64,000 bases of DNA from positions 558,001 to 622,000 of the forward strand of contig CAWDZQ010000003.1 of NCBI GenBank assembly GCA_963807065.1, given 5' to 3'. The notes below the pieces were generated by a model that saw nothing but the letters and a program-made list of their open reading frames with translations, did not search any database and was not told the DNA's origin. The DNA is from CAWAND01 sp963807065 (GTDB taxonomy: Bacteria; Chloroflexota; Anaerolineae; Anaerolineales; E44-bin32). The stretch's first letter is position 1. Every line of letters starts with the position of its first letter. A program made the translations under genes and the position numbers. Below, piece by piece: positions 31,944 to 43,325 of the stretch.

Positions 31944-33308
31944 CTAGAAACTGGCCCCAGCAGCCAGCTGGCCCGGATCATCGACGGGGAAAAGTTTGGA
32001 CAGCGCTTCGGGAGCATAGCGGGCCACCATGTCACTCGAGAGCCCATTCTCGCGGCATATCTCCGCAAAGAAATCAGCGCTGGGACGCTTGGTTCGAACC
32101 TGGGTCTCAGGGTCCAGAGCCCACAGTCCCCACCGCTGGGTCCAGCCTCGTTCCCATTCGAAGTTATCCACCAGGCTCCAGTGGAAGTAGCCTCCCACCT
32201 GCCAACTAAGGTTGGTGGCCCGCCACAGCTGACGGATGTGACCGGCCAGGTACCGTGGCCGAAAGCCCCCATACGGGTCGTCGGCCCCATTTTCGGTCAC
32301 ATAGATCGGAAGCCGAAAGGCGTGCGCCCACGTCAGCGCCCGCCAGAAGCCCTCTGGCTGGTTGGCGATGAAGCCCGTCGGACTGAGATCTGCCTGGGGC
32401 GAGAACTGCCCTTGTCCAAACAACTCCGTTGGATTGGATGGGGAAAAGGCGACTTCTTCCTCGGTATAGTAGTTCAAACCGACGAAATCCTGGGTTCCCT
32501 TGGCTTCCGGAATGCGTTCCCAATGCCAGAGCAACCGAAAGCTCCCATCCCGAATGGCTCGCGGAATGGCATCGTTGAAAGCGCTGGACCGCAGTCCGGT
32601 CACCAACCGATCAAGGGGGTGGTAGCTACGCGACGGCCTCATGCCCCGGTAATGGTGGGCGAGGCCGACCAGTGCCTCGGGCTGAATGGTGTGGATCGCA
32701 CGATAGGCCGCGGCGTGGGCTCGGGTCATATTCACCATCACCTGGATGGTCTTCTGCAGATCCTGCTCGCCGGGAGGAAACAATCCAGATGAGTAGGCAT
32801 TGTAGGCATAGACGTTCGGCTCGTTGATCGTGACCCACAGCGCCACCCGGTCCTTCAGGCGTTCGACCACCTTGGCGGCGTACTGTTCGAACCGCTCAAC
32901 GCCCCCCCGCTCTGTCCAACCGCCTTGTTCAAGAAACCAGCCTGGATTCGTGAAATGGTGCAGTGTGACCATCGGCATCAAGCCGCGCTCAAGGGCCCCC
33001 GTGATGATCTGCTCGTAACGATCGAGGGCGTCCGTGTCCCATTTGCCCGGTTCCGGTTCGATCCGGCTCCACTCGATCGATAGCCGGTGCGCGTTCTGGC
33101 CGGACTCGGCCGCCCGGTCGAGATCCTCCTCCCAGCGGCCGTCCCACCATTCACAAGCGCGGCCCGATCGCTGGCCCTCAGAAATCCTCCCCGTCTCGGT
33201 TTCCCAAGCCCACCAGTCGTTGGCCTGGTTGCCTCCCTCGACCTGATGCGACGACGTGGCTGTCCCCCACAGGAAACCCTTTGGGAAGTGATGCGTGGCG
33301 CGAATCAA
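31944..33308 (-). CDS. GH1 beta-glycosidase
   Basis: The 454-residue cytoplasmic glycoside hydrolase has FPKGFLWGTATSSHQVEG, the acid/base Glu in TINEPN (about 163) and the nucleophile Glu in TENGADD (about 338). It splits beta-glucosides or related beta-linked sugars. The start is TTG 33308, with AAGGA 8 nt before it and the upstream stop 9 nt away. Length is typical of the family. Confidence 0.9.
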   Translation of the reverse strand: MIRATHHFPKGFLWGTATSSHQVEGGNQANDWWAWETETGRISEGQRSGRACEWWDGRWEEDLDRAAESGQNAHRLSIEWSRIEPEPGKWDTDALDRYEQIITGALERGLMPMVTLHHFTNPGWFLEQGGWTERGGVERFEQYAAKVVERLKDRVALWVTINEPNVYAYNAYSSGLFPPGEQDLQKTIQVMVNMTRAHAAAYRAIHTIQPEALVGLAHHYRGMRPSRSYHPLDRLVTGLRSSAFNDAIPRAIRDGSFRLLWHWERIPEAKGTQDFVGLNYYTEEEVAFSPSNPTELFGQGQFSPQADLSPTGFIANQPEGFWRALTWAHAFRLPIYVTENGADDPYGGFRPRYLAGHIRQLWRATNLSWQVGGYFHWSLVDNFEWERGWTQRWGLWALDPETQVRTKRPSADFFAEICRENGLSSDMVARYAPEALSKLFPVDDPGQLAAGASF

Positions 33309-33317
33309 TGGCCATCC

Positions 33318-34058
33318 TTACGCAAGAGGGGTCTCATCCATGGCGTGGACCTCCGCCAGAGCCACCGACAAACCCGTCGGCCGAAACCCGAGCTGGAAGG
33401 CTTCAGTCCTGGCGGTCGGATCCGCCTCGCGCACCAGGTACAGTGGATGTCGCTGCTGGCCCAAGATCCTCCCTAGCATGGCCGACATCACCGACCGTGT
33501 AAGACGCCGACCCCGGGCCCCTTCGGACGCCTGCAGGTAGAGCTCGGCGAAGCGCCCTCCCATCCAATTGAGGCCAGCAGCGGCGAATTCGCCATCTGCG
33601 GTGCGGACTTCGTAGCGAGGACCGCCTTCTGGCGTGGGCGACTCGACGACCAGGACATTCAGAGTTGGCTCGAATTGATCCGCCGCCAGGCGCAGGATCT
33701 CGAATTGTGATCGCTCGTCCACCACCGCCGCTCCGTCGAGCCAGGAGATCTGTGCGGTGGGAATGCGGATGATCCCGGCGCCGATCTCCGGCAAGATCTG
33801 ACCCAGCAGCGCGTGGAGTGCCTCGGGCTGGCCGACGAAGGGCACCAATAAAGGGCGGAACAGGTCAAGTCCGGTCCGGGCCACCGCCATGAACCCCTTC
33901 GGCTGGCCCTGGTTGCTGGCCACGGTGAAAAGACGTGTCTTGTCGCTGGGATGATGCAGGGCGTAGTACTCAGCGGCTGCGTCGCCCGCCGATTGTTCGT
34001 CCAGCAATACACCCAGCCGCTGACGTTGATCGAGATCCAGACTGGAGATTTGTGTCAT
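33318..34058 (-). CDS. GNAT-like acetyltransferase, two-domain
   Basis: This protein of about 246 residues has a C-terminal half that fits a GNAT fold (GLNWMGGRFAELYLQ, ARGRRLTRSVMSAML, PLYLVREADPTARTEAFQLGF) and a less conserved N-terminal half of similar layout. The substrate is unknown. ATG 34058 is preferred because a TAAAAT box ends 10 nt before it; a longer frame to 34088 would include that box. It probably leads the unit with GH1, M23 and the propeller lipoprotein. Confidence 0.65.
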   Translation of the reverse strand: MTQISSLDLDQRQRLGVLLDEQSAGDAAAEYYALHHPSDKTRLFTVASNQGQPKGFMAVARTGLDLFRPLLVPFVGQPEALHALLGQILPEIGAGIIRIPTAQISWLDGAAVVDERSQFEILRLAADQFEPTLNVLVVESPTPEGGPRYEVRTADGEFAAAGLNWMGGRFAELYLQASEGARGRRLTRSVMSAMLGRILGQQRHPLYLVREADPTARTEAFQLGFRPTGLSVALAEVHAMDETPLA

Positions 34059-34068
34059 GGCGAGGTCG

Positions 34069-34074
34069 ATTTTA
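34069..34074 (-). promoter_or_regulatory. -10 box for the GNAT-GH1-M23 unit
   Basis: TAAAAT on the minus strand ends 10 nt before ATG 34058; no ribosome site between. Confidence 0.4.
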
Positions 34075-34173
34075 ACCCAAGAGGGCAATGGATTCGTAGG
34101 GAAGGCACAATCCGTGCATCGTCACCTCCAGGCTCAAGCCCCAGGTAGCCGGATCCCCGCCGAGCGCGCCCAA

Positions 34174-35169
34174 TCATGAACCGGGGGTGGCTGTGACCGG
34201 AGCCAGAAGGCGTGCTTCTGCCATCAGACTGAGGCGAACGATGGGCGGACCCAGGCTGTAGACATCAAGGGAGAATGCCTGATGCCCTTCATGAATCGGA
34301 TCCTGACCCGATTCCCATTTGGCGAAGCCAACGATATCGCCGGCTTCGGAGTAGGCTATCGCCAGCAAGCCTTCACGCCAGTCGCCCTGGTCGGAAGATG
34401 CGGTCACATCCAGGCTTCCCTCCACAGTGGCCCGCCGACGGTCGTCAGAGAACGCCTTAACCGGCGAGCCAATTTCAACCTTCAGGTAGCGGTCGGAAGG
34501 GGTTTGAGCCTCGACCGCGCTGCGCAGGTCCGTCCTGGCACCCACCACCTGCGCTTTGGGTCGGTCAAAGGTGGCGAAGAGCGGCATCTCGCCTCCACCA
34601 GGCAACAGGTTCAGGGGGGCGTAGGCCAGCTGGCTGGCCAACGTCTCCCCGGCCGAACTGAGCAGCGAAATCTGGCCAGAAACGGCCTCCACGGCTGTAT
34701 CCCCCAGATTGCTCACCGTCACCAGGCAGATCAGCTGATCCGACGGCGTCGGATAACAACGGGTGGCGGATACGACCAGCGGAACCGGAGTGGACGTCGG
34801 CAGCAAGCTCTGAACCGGCTCACCATTGGGCCCGGGAATGTTCAGGCTCTGACCTACCGAGAGAAAATGGGGATCGATATCCGGGTTGGCGGCCAGCAGC
34901 TGATCCAGCGCCACTCCATACTTGAACGCAATAGCAAGCAGCGTATCGCCCTTTGTGACAATGTGCACAAACGGTGTGGGAGAGGGCTCGAGTTCGACCG
35001 TTTCTATTGGAGTGATGGCCCAGGGCGTGGCCGTCCGGCTCGGCGTGGCCGTGGCGAACGCCTCGAGGCTGGCGGTGGCGGAGGGGGACGCCTGCACCTC
35101 TGCGGAGCAACCAGCCATCAACAGCCAGGCGGCTTGCGCCAGAAGGCAAAGGCAGCGCGAAGGGGACAC
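34174..35169 (-). CDS. LysM-domain lipoprotein
   Basis: The GTG start 35169 gives a short signal peptide with lipobox LMAGC. A Thr/Pro-rich linker leads to one LysM domain (about 68-112: VTKGDTLLAIAFKYGV, SVGQSLNIP), which binds peptidoglycan, and a C-terminal beta-sandwich of about 200 residues without a family name. A TATAAT box with TG extension ends 8 nt before the start codon. It is divergent from the TPR gene. Confidence 0.82.
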   Translation of the reverse strand: MSPSRCLCLLAQAAWLLMAGCSAEVQASPSATASLEAFATATPSRTATPWAITPIETVELEPSPTPFVHIVTKGDTLLAIAFKYGVALDQLLAANPDIDPHFLSVGQSLNIPGPNGEPVQSLLPTSTPVPLVVSATRCYPTPSDQLICLVTVSNLGDTAVEAVSGQISLLSSAGETLASQLAYAPLNLLPGGGEMPLFATFDRPKAQVVGARTDLRSAVEAQTPSDRYLKVEIGSPVKAFSDDRRRATVEGSLDVTASSDQGDWREGLLAIAYSEAGDIVGFAKWESGQDPIHEGHQAFSLDVYSLGPPIVRLSLMAEARLLAPVTATPGS

Positions 35170-35177
35170 GGCGGCTG

Positions 35178-35183
35178 ATTATA
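35178..35183 (-). promoter_or_regulatory. -10 box for the LysM gene
   Basis: Consensus TATAAT preceded by TGg on the minus strand, 8 nt before GTG 35169. A leaderless message is likely. Confidence 0.55.
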
Positions 35184-35254
35184 CCAAGGTAGGATAGCGT
35201 CCGGTTTGGATAGGCGCTATAGTAGGCACCCAGGGAACTGGAGAGGAACTTCAG

Positions 35255-37051
35255 GTGGTCAATCCGACCCAATCCATGCTCACCGAAGCGATCGGCGCCG
35301 CACGCACCGGCGATCGCCCTCGGGCAAGGGATCTTCTTTCTCGGCTGCTCCGATCGGACTCGGCCAACGCCGAGTACTGGATTTGGATGAGCGCCGTAGT
35401 GGATACGACGCGCGAGCGCATCTACTGCCTGGAGTCCGCTCTTAACATCGACCCGACCAACCGTACTGCCATCCGCGGGCTGGTCGCCTTGGGCGCCCGC
35501 ACCGCTCCTAAACTCGATCGGCCGGTGAGAATTCCTCGCAGGCAAGCCGTTGCAGCGCCCCGAGCCCCCGCCCGCCCCAAATTCAAATTCCAGTGGCTCG
35601 CGGTGGGAACCGGCGTGGTGGCCATGCTGGCCTTGCTGGCCGTGGCTGGATTCGCGCTGACCTACAGCTTCCGCCCCAGCGCCCCAATTCTGGCGCCCAC
35701 CCTGCCGCCCTTGACGGCCACTCCAACCGCAACGCCTCCCGAGCCCACCGCAACCCCAACCCCGATCCCAATAGAGACACTCATTTACCGGACGCCCGTC
35801 CCCCCCGAACTGGCCGGCACGCCGATCGCCTTCTTGGTCGAAGCGACACCCACGGCAACGCCCATGATCGGCATTACCCCCCGACCCAACTACGAGGCCT
35901 ATCAGTCTGGACTGGCAGCACTGCAGGATGGCCGTTACCAGGACGCCATCGGCTTCATGGATCAGGTGATCGCCTTCGACCCGAAGCTGCCCGATCCCTA
36001 TTATTTCAAGGCTGAGGCGCTCCGGCTCAGCGGGCAGCCCGGCAAATCAACCACGGTCTACGACTCCGCCATCCTCCTGGATCCGAATTACGCGCCGGCC
36101 TATCTCGGAAGAGGGCGGGCGAGAATGGATCTGTTGCGGCGAGCCAACGTGGACATGAAAGCCAGCGACCTACCGTCGGACTTTGACAGCGCCATCGAAA
36201 AGGATCCCTCGCTGGTCGATCCCTACCTAGAGGAAGCGACCTTCTTCTCATCCTTGCGATTGTGGAAAACGATGGAGGAGATCCTGCAGCTTGGCCTGGC
36301 CAACGGTGTTCGCGTGCCCCGCGTCTACGTCCTTCTTAGTCAGGCACAGTTCAATCGCTTGAATTACGAAGACGCCCTTCATAACGCCATCGTGGGGAGC
36401 GCCGGGGATCCGACCATTCTTTCCGGATATCTGGCCATCGGCAAAGCCTCCGTGGCGCTTGACGACTTTGCTGGCGCGCTGTGGCCGTTGAAGACGTATT
36501 CCGTGCTCCAGCCTGACGACCCCGAAGGATGGGGATATCTCTCTCTGGCAGAATACGGGACAGGTGATATGAACTCGGCGCTATCTTCTTCTAACCGCGC
36601 CCTCGAAATCAACGACAAGTACGCCATCGGTTATGTCGCACGCGGCCAAGCCGAAATCGAGTTTGGCCTGTACCAGGATGCCCTGGCCGACTTATTGAAA
36701 GCGCGCCAGTACGGCTCCGAAACGTTCCGCCTCGATTACAACCTTGCCAGAGCTTACTTTTTCTTGAACCGCTATGTGGATTCGATCAAGATCGCCAACC
36801 AGACCATCGCCTTCACGCCCGACAACACCAAGAAGGCCCAGACCTATGCGCTACTGGCCCTGGTTTACGAAGCGACCAATCCCCCTCTGGTGGATGATGC
36901 CGTGCGCAGTTGGAATAGGATTCTCGATACGGAGGGCATCCCTGGCGACCTTCGAGCCCTGGCAGAATCGCATCTGGCCGCTTTGAATGGTGGGGCCCCT
37001 GTGGCCAGCCCTACCCTCGCGACGCTGGCCACAGGCTCGCCCACCCCTTGA
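35255..37051 (+). CDS. TPR-repeat membrane protein
   Basis: The 598-residue protein starts at GTG 35255 behind GGAGAGGA. An N-terminal helical segment of about 100 residues also looks TPR-like (ARTGDRPRARDLLSRLL...). A membrane helix (about 109-131) and a Thr/Pro-rich linker follow, and then some ten TPR-type helix pairs to the C terminus. It probably forms a scaffold outside the membrane. A TATAGT box lies at 35218-35223. The sensor kinase gene follows after 48 nt. Confidence 0.8.
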   Translation: MVNPTQSMLTEAIGAARTGDRPRARDLLSRLLRSDSANAEYWIWMSAVVDTTRERIYCLESALNIDPTNRTAIRGLVALGARTAPKLDRPVRIPRRQAVAAPRAPARPKFKFQWLAVGTGVVAMLALLAVAGFALTYSFRPSAPILAPTLPPLTATPTATPPEPTATPTPIPIETLIYRTPVPPELAGTPIAFLVEATPTATPMIGITPRPNYEAYQSGLAALQDGRYQDAIGFMDQVIAFDPKLPDPYYFKAEALRLSGQPGKSTTVYDSAILLDPNYAPAYLGRGRARMDLLRRANVDMKASDLPSDFDSAIEKDPSLVDPYLEEATFFSSLRLWKTMEEILQLGLANGVRVPRVYVLLSQAQFNRLNYEDALHNAIVGSAGDPTILSGYLAIGKASVALDDFAGALWPLKTYSVLQPDDPEGWGYLSLAEYGTGDMNSALSSSNRALEINDKYAIGYVARGQAEIEFGLYQDALADLLKARQYGSETFRLDYNLARAYFFLNRYVDSIKIANQTIAFTPDNTKKAQTYALLALVYEATNPPLVDDAVRSWNRILDTEGIPGDLRALAESHLAALNGGAPVASPTLATLATGSPTP

Positions 37052-37099
37052 GCTGCGGGCAGACACCGCGAGGTCGTCCGGTGGGCCATCCAGATTCCC

Positions 37100-40000
37100 A
37101 TGCATGAACGCCTGAAACAGCACCTGTGGTGGATCTTGGGCGCCGGAAGCCTGGCGGCCATCGTGCTTTTCGTCGTCAACGATCAGGTAGCCGTGAGCCT
37201 CGACTGGACGGAGATCATCATCGGCTTCGCCCTGATCGCCGTGTTGGCCAATTCCCCTATCCCCATTGCCCAGGCCGAGATAGATCTTTCGCACACCACC
37301 AGTCTGGTTATGGGATTGACCTTGGGGCCGGTTTCGGCGCTGTTGTCGCTGGTGATCGGTCTGGGATTCGGCAACCTGGTGCGCGGCTACTGGGATCCAT
37401 CGATGAAGGCCCAGCCCAGCCTCGGCGGACGCGTGCGCGGCTGGGTAACCGCCTCCAGCCAGCAGGTTATCAGCCTCGCCGCCGGCCTGGCCGCCTATCG
37501 GGCCGCCGGCGGCAGTCTCCTTGGACCGGATGCCCCCATAGGAACTGGGTCCGCCCTGGCTCTGAGCGTCGCCTTCATAAGCGCATTTCTAATCCTGCAC
37601 TGGATCGCCCAGACCCTTTTGAGCACACGTCGCCCGAATCTAACTGAGTACGTCACGCTCATCGTGCTCGTCGCCGGGCTTCCCATCCCGTACGCCATCT
37701 TCACAGCCGTGGCCTATGCGTCGCTGGGTGATCCCGCCCTGCTGATCTTCGGTGGCGGCGTGGCCGTGGTCGCCCCTTTGATCCGCGGCATGGCTGTCAG
37801 TGAGCGCACGCTTAAGCGGAAGGTCCAGGAGCTGTCCAGCCTCGGCCAAGTCAGCCAGGTGCTGCCGGTAGGCCTCGACCTGGAGCAGCTGCTCTCAGCG
37901 ATCTATGCCCAGGTTGAGACGCTCCTTCATGTTGACAACTTCTACGTCGCCTTGTACCACCCTCAGTCGCAGACGCTCTCCTATCCGCTGGCCATCAAAG
38001 GCGGCCAACATCAACACTGGGCCGCACGGCCCTTGAGCGACCGCCTCACCGATCGGGTCGTGCTCACCGGGAAGCCGATCTTGATCTCCAATCATGCCCC
38101 TCAAACCCTGCGGGCGATGGGCCTGCCAGAGCTTGATAATGCACCCGAAGCCTGGCTTGGAGTCCCCCTGGTCGACCCAAACCGCGTCATCGGCTGCTTG
38201 TCGATCTTCCACACCCGGTCCGGCCAGTCGCTGTCACCAGATGATCAAACGATTCTGGAAACCATAGCCGGCCAAGCGGCTGTGGCCATCCAGAATGCCG
38301 CCCTGTACCAACAAGCTAAGGACAGGGCCCACGCGCTGGCTACGCTCAACCAGATTACCGCCTCCATGAGTTCAACCTTGGACCCTGATCGGGCCATGGC
38401 GCTGGTGTGCGAGGCCCTGATCCGTACCGGAGGTGGCCGGCAGGCGTCGATCCACCTTATCGACGAGGACAGAGACCGTTTGTTCCTGGCCAGCGCCGAC
38501 GGCCTGAGCGGGCGGCTGATTGAAGGCAGCCGCACCATCCCACTCTCGGATCCTGCTCGCTCGCGCGCCATCCAATCCCGCAGCCCGGTGCACTTCGCCG
38601 ACATCGGCCAGGCCGGCTTGTCGCCGAGCATGGTCGATTTGCTAAATGCCGATGGCATCGCCTCCTTCACCGATCTTCCGCTGGTCACCCCTTCTGGCGT
38701 GATTGGATTGGCCACCGTCTATTTTCCCTCTCCCATTAACCTGCCTGAAGATCAGCTCGAACTGCTGGAGACTCTCGTGTCGCAGGCGGCTTTGGCCGTG
38801 GCTAATGCTCGCGCTCACGCCGCCACCGACCACGCGCTCCAACGTCAGGTCGAGCAGCTCTCGAGGCTGGAGGCCATTGGGCGAGAGATGGCATCCACAC
38901 TTGAACCCGAAGAGCTCTTCCAAGCCATTCTGAAGCACTCCCTACTCGCCGCCGGGACCGAGACCGGGTATCTGGCCGTATTGGAATCCCGGAATTCGCA
39001 GCTCAAGGTCGTGGCGAAGCAAGGCTACGACCAAGAAGGCTCCACAGCCGCCTTGCCGGAGTTCTTCCCCTCGAAGACACCCAGACCATGGCAGGCAGGC
39101 TGACCGGCAAAGCCATCTATCTCGATCAAGAGCCGGACGCGTCGGGAGACCTTCCGTGGCACTCACCTCAGGCCCAAACCCTGCTCAGCGCGCCCATCAT
39201 CCGATGGGGCAGAAGCCTTGGCATGATCTTGGTCGAAAGCTCCCGGCCGTATGCCTTCGGACCCGAACAAGAGCGGTTTATGGGTCAGTTGGCAGCCCAC
39301 GCGGCCGTGGCCATCACCAACGCCTCGCTTTACCAGCAGCTGGAAGATAATCTGCTCGAGCAGTCGCTTCTCTATCAAGCTTCGGTCCAAATTGCCAACA
39401 CCCTGGATGTCGGATCGGTGGCCATGGCCGTCGCCGACAGCCTGGCTGTGGCCCTGTCGGCCGACGGGGCCAGCCTGTTCCGCTGGTCGCCGGAACGACG
39501 CGAACTCGAAACCCTGGCCATGGTTGTGGACGGCAGACCCCAGCTTGTGCCCAACCCGCCTTTGGTCACCGAGGCGATCTCACCGGCACTGATCCGCTGC
39601 GTCACCGAGCTGGCCCCCGTCCACATGTCGCAGGACCAGGATGCCGGCGCAGTCGACCTGGCCTACCTGCGGGACGTCCGACACGCCAAGTCTTTGCTCG
39701 CCATCCCATTGGTGATCGGCAGCCAACCCAACGGGTTGGTCGAGGTGTACCACCACGGGCGAGTGTCCTATGACGACACCCACATCCGGACGGCGCAGAC
39801 GATCGCCAGCCAGGCCGCTGTCGCCCTCGAGAACACCGACCTGTTCCGACGCATCCGTGAAAGCCAGGAACACATGTTGGCGGTGCTCAATTCCACCCAG
39901 GAGGGCATGGTCATGCTGGACGAGACCGGGCGGGTGTTGATCGCCAACCGGCAGCTCGAAACCTTCACTGGCCTTCCCCTCGAACAATGGATAGGCCACC

Positions 40001-40965
40001 GGATCGACGGATCCGACGGCGCGTTGTCCGAGCGGCTCGGTTACCGGCCCGGTGAATTCGAGGCCTTGATCGGCACAACCCGAGACCACAAATCCAGGGC
40101 CGGTGAAACCAGCATTCTTGAGAATCAGACGCCCAATCGGCGGACTATCGAGCGGACCGTCAGCCCGGTGGTTGACGAAACCAGCCAGCTCATCGGGTGG
40201 CTAATCGTTCTTAGGGACATCTCCGAAGCCCAGGAGCTCAGTGAAACGCGCGATCAACTTACCGAGATGATCGTGCACGACCTTCGCAGCCCTCTGACCA
40301 CACTCCTCGGGGGGCTGAAGCTGCTTGAAGACACCCTGACAGAAGAACAGCGGCGCACCGGGCCCGCAACTCAGGCGCTCAACGTCTCCCGTCGCAGCGT
40401 TGACCAGATGCTGGGATTGGTGAACTCGCTGCTCGACATCGCCAAGCTGGAGTTGGGCGAACTGCCGCTCTCGCTCGAGACGGTGGATATGGACGAGCTG
40501 CTGACCGAGCTGGTGGCCACCTATGTCACTGAGGCAAATGCCGAAGGTGTCTTCTTGACCCTCGACGCGCCGGCCGATGACGGCACACGGCTGCAGGCTG
40601 ATCGCGATAAGCTCTGGCGGGTGCTGATCAACCTGGTCGACAACGCCCTGAAATTCACCCCACCGGGGGGTTCGATCGACATCGGCCTCAGGCTGGCCGA
40701 CGGGTGCATTCGGGTCTCGGTCTCGGATACTGGTCCCGGCATACCCGAAGACCTGCGGGAGCAGATCTTCAAGCCCTTTGTCCAGGTTCCCGGCGTCGCC
40801 GGTCGCCGCCGCGGCACCGGGCTAGGGTTGGCCTTCGCCAAGCTGGCCGTAGAAGCTCACGGGGGCCGAATATGGGCCGAGGGCCGGGAGGGCGGCGGCA
40901 CCGTATTCAGGCTGGAGCTTCCCCTTCCACTACCATTCCCGCCATCAGAGACGAACCGGCCCTAA
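37100..40965 (+). CDS. Large multi-GAF/PAS sensor histidine kinase (frameshifted)
   Basis: After correction the protein has about 1288 residues: an integral membrane region (about 10-235), four GAF domains (about 265-900), a PAS domain (from about 925), HisKA with phospho-acceptor His near 1058 in IVHDLRSPLTT, and a HATPase domain with NLVDNALKF, DTGPGIP and GTGLGLAFAK. The third GAF domain is interrupted. The frame changes near 39061-39070, where one missing base (for instance a C before TTCCCC) gives EFLPLEDTQTMAGRL. No receiver domain is fused; a response regulator lies at 46030 but is not adjacent. Confidence 0.82.
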
Positions 40966-41011
40966 CGCGGGACCCGTGCCGCTTGTGGTTTCACTTCGAG
41001 GCAGCCCGGGG

Positions 41012-41040
41012 TGGACAGATCTGTGGCCATGGGCTAGAAT
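41012..41040 (+). promoter_or_regulatory. Promoter of rpsT
   Basis: TGGACA (41012-41017), 17-nt spacer, TAGAAT (41035-41040). Transcription should start near 41047, about 40 nt before the start codon. Confidence 0.65.
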
Positions 41041-41087
41041 AGAATTCTGTTTGTCAGGCAAGTGGACCAGGTCCTGTGGAGGAATTT

Positions 41088-41360
41088 TTGGCTAACACGC
41101 GCTCCGCCAAGAAGCGGATCCGGCAAAACGAGAAGCAACGTGAAATCAACAAGGTGTACCGCACACGTGCCCGCTCACAAGTGAAGCAGGCTCGCACGGC
41201 TATTCAAGGTGATGACTCGGCTGTGGCTCAGGAAGCTGTACTGGCAGCGATCAGCGAGCTCGACAAGGCGGCCTCCCAGGGGGTTATCCATCGCAACAAC
41301 GCCTCCCGACGAAAGAGCCGCTTGATGAAGCTCCTTCATCGCAGCCAATCCAGCGAGTAG
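41088..41360 (+). CDS. rpsT: 30S ribosomal protein S20
   Basis: The 90-residue basic helical protein (LANTRSAKKRIRQNEKQ at its start) matches S20, which binds 16S rRNA early in 30S assembly. TTG 41088 follows GGAGGA (41078-41083) at the right distance; the upstream GTG at 41076 overlaps that site and is rejected. It is a single gene with its own promoter and terminator. Confidence 0.93.
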   Translation: MANTRSAKKRIRQNEKQREINKVYRTRARSQVKQARTAIQGDDSAVAQEAVLAAISELDKAASQGVIHRNNASRRKSRLMKLLHRSQSSE

Positions 41361-41384
41361 CTCGGCCCTGAATGAACGAAACCA

Positions 41385-41420
41385 AACCACGGCGCGCCCA
41401 CAGGTGCGTCGTGGTTTTTT
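41385..41420 (+). terminator. Rho-independent terminator of rpsT
   Basis: An 11-bp stem (385-395 with 406-416 of the 41,000s) is followed by a run of T residues to 41420. Confidence 0.9.
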
Positions 41421-41437
41421 CTTGCCTTCGGACCGGA

Positions 41438-41446
41438 TGCTATAAT
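41438..41446 (+). promoter_or_regulatory. Extended -10 promoter of argS
   Basis: TGCTATAAT is a perfect extended -10 box, 22 nt before ATG 41469. The -35 position falls in the T run of the rpsT terminator. Confidence 0.6.
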
Positions 41447-41468
41447 TCACTGGGCTCGGCAGAATACC

Positions 41469-43269
41469 ATGTTTGACAAACAACTTCGCGCCGCCTCGCA
41501 ATCGATCTCTGAACTGTTGACGTCGATGGGCCTCCCGTCGCCCGAGACGATCGATTGGAATCCGGTGCCCTTCAAGGGGGAATGGGGGTTCGGAACGGCG
41601 GCGCTCTTTCAAGTGGCAGCAGCCGAAGCGCGCCGCGGCAAACCAACCCATGTCCCAGCTCGCGCGCATGAAATCGGCGAGCAGCTCGCACCTTCGCTGA
41701 CCCCCCCGGCAGGTTTCCAGCGTGTTGAAGTCGAGCGTGGCTATGTCAACCTTTATGTCGATTCTGGTGTCTATGCGCAAACAGTGCTGGATGCCATCCT
41801 GACACAGAAAGGCGACTTCGGCCGGGGTGCACCCCAGCCGGACAAGGTCATGGTGGAGTTTGCTCAACCCAACACACACCATTCTTTCCACATCGGTCAC
41901 GCCCGAAATGCTCTCCTAGGGGAATGCCTGGCCCGGATCCTCGATTTTGCGGGTTTCGAAACCGTGCGCGCTTCCTACCCGGGCGATCTGGGGCTGGGTG
42001 TCATCCAGTGCTTGTGGTGCTATGGTCGATTTCATCTCGGCCAAGAACCCGAAGGCGTCCTCGAACGCGGTCAATGGCTGGCAGATGTCTATGCCGAAGC
42101 TCATCGGATGCTGACTGCCTCCGATCCGGAGACGGCTGAGGCTGCCGCTCAGCGCGAGGCTTACGAAGCCGAGGTTCGTGAAATCTATCACAAATGGGAT
42201 CAAGGTGACCCGGAGGTCCGCGAACTGTGGCGGCGGACTCGGCAATGGAGCTTGGATGAGCTGGAAGCCATCCTTTCCCTGCTCGACATTCACATCGATG
42301 TCTACTTCTTCGAGAGTGAGGTCGAAGAACCAGCCAAGGCCATCGTCAACACATTGATCGACGAGGACATCGCGGACGACGAGCGGCCCGATGGCCCGGT
42401 CATTGTCCGTATTGATGAGAAATTGGGACTGACCAAAGAGAAATTCCGGACAGCCGTCGTTCTGAGAAGTGACGGGACGACGCTCTACCTAACCAAGGAC
42501 CTGGCGCTGGCCAAGATCAAGTTCGAAGCTTACGACGTGGAGCGTTCAATTTATGTGGTCGATGTACGCCAGAGCCTCCACTTTCAGCAGGCCTTCAAGA
42601 TTTTGGAGCTCATGGGGTTTCCGCAAGCATCTAAGTGCTATCACCTTCCATATGGCTTCGTCACCCTGCCGGAGGGCGCCATGTCATCCAGGAAGGGGAA
42701 CGTCGTTCTGTTTATGGACGTGGTTGATGAGGCCTTTCGGCGGGTGAGAAACATCATCGCCGAAAAGAACCCTGAGCTCAGCGAGTTCGGACCGCGAACG
42801 GGTCGCCCGTGAAGTTGGTCTGGGCGCCCTCGCTTACAGCATGCTTTCGGTGGACAATACGCGAGACATGGTCTTCGAATGGGAGCGTGCCCTCGACTTT
42901 AACGGGCAGGCTGCCCCCTATATTCAGTATGCGCACGTCCGCGCCAGCAGCATCATCCGCCGGGCAGGGAACCTGCCTGAGCCCACTTCCCCTCACCACG
43001 CGTTGGAATCCACCGAAGTCGGTCTGCTCGACCGCTTATCACGTTTTCCTGCGGAGGTTGGCCGGGCAGCCGAAGAGTACAAACCCTTGACGATTGCCAA
43101 CTTCGCCTTCGAGCTGGCGCGCGATTTCACCAGCTTCTACCAGAACTGCCCTGTGCTCCAAGCACCTACCGAGGTACGCGACTTTCGGCTGTGCCTGACC
43201 GAAGCCACACGCCAGACACTGTCCAACTGCTTACACCTGCTGGTCATGCAGGCACCGGACGTCATGTGA
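41469..43269 (+). CDS. argS: Arginyl-tRNA synthetase (frameshifted)
   Basis: This class I enzyme of about 599 residues charges tRNA-Arg. The HIGH motif is FHIGHA (about 140) and the KMSKS-like motif is MSSRKGNV (about 404). At about 42784 the frame breaks: one extra G in CAGCGAGTTC moves the reading from ...NPELS to a second frame that continues SSDRERVAREVGLGALAYSML and the whole anticodon-binding domain to 43269. Because argS is essential and the rest is intact, a sequence error is far more likely than a pseudogene. Confidence 0.88.
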
Positions 43270-43325
43270 CGCGAATGATCACGTGCCCGACACCTAATCC
43301 CTGACAGGAGGAACATCCGAAACTT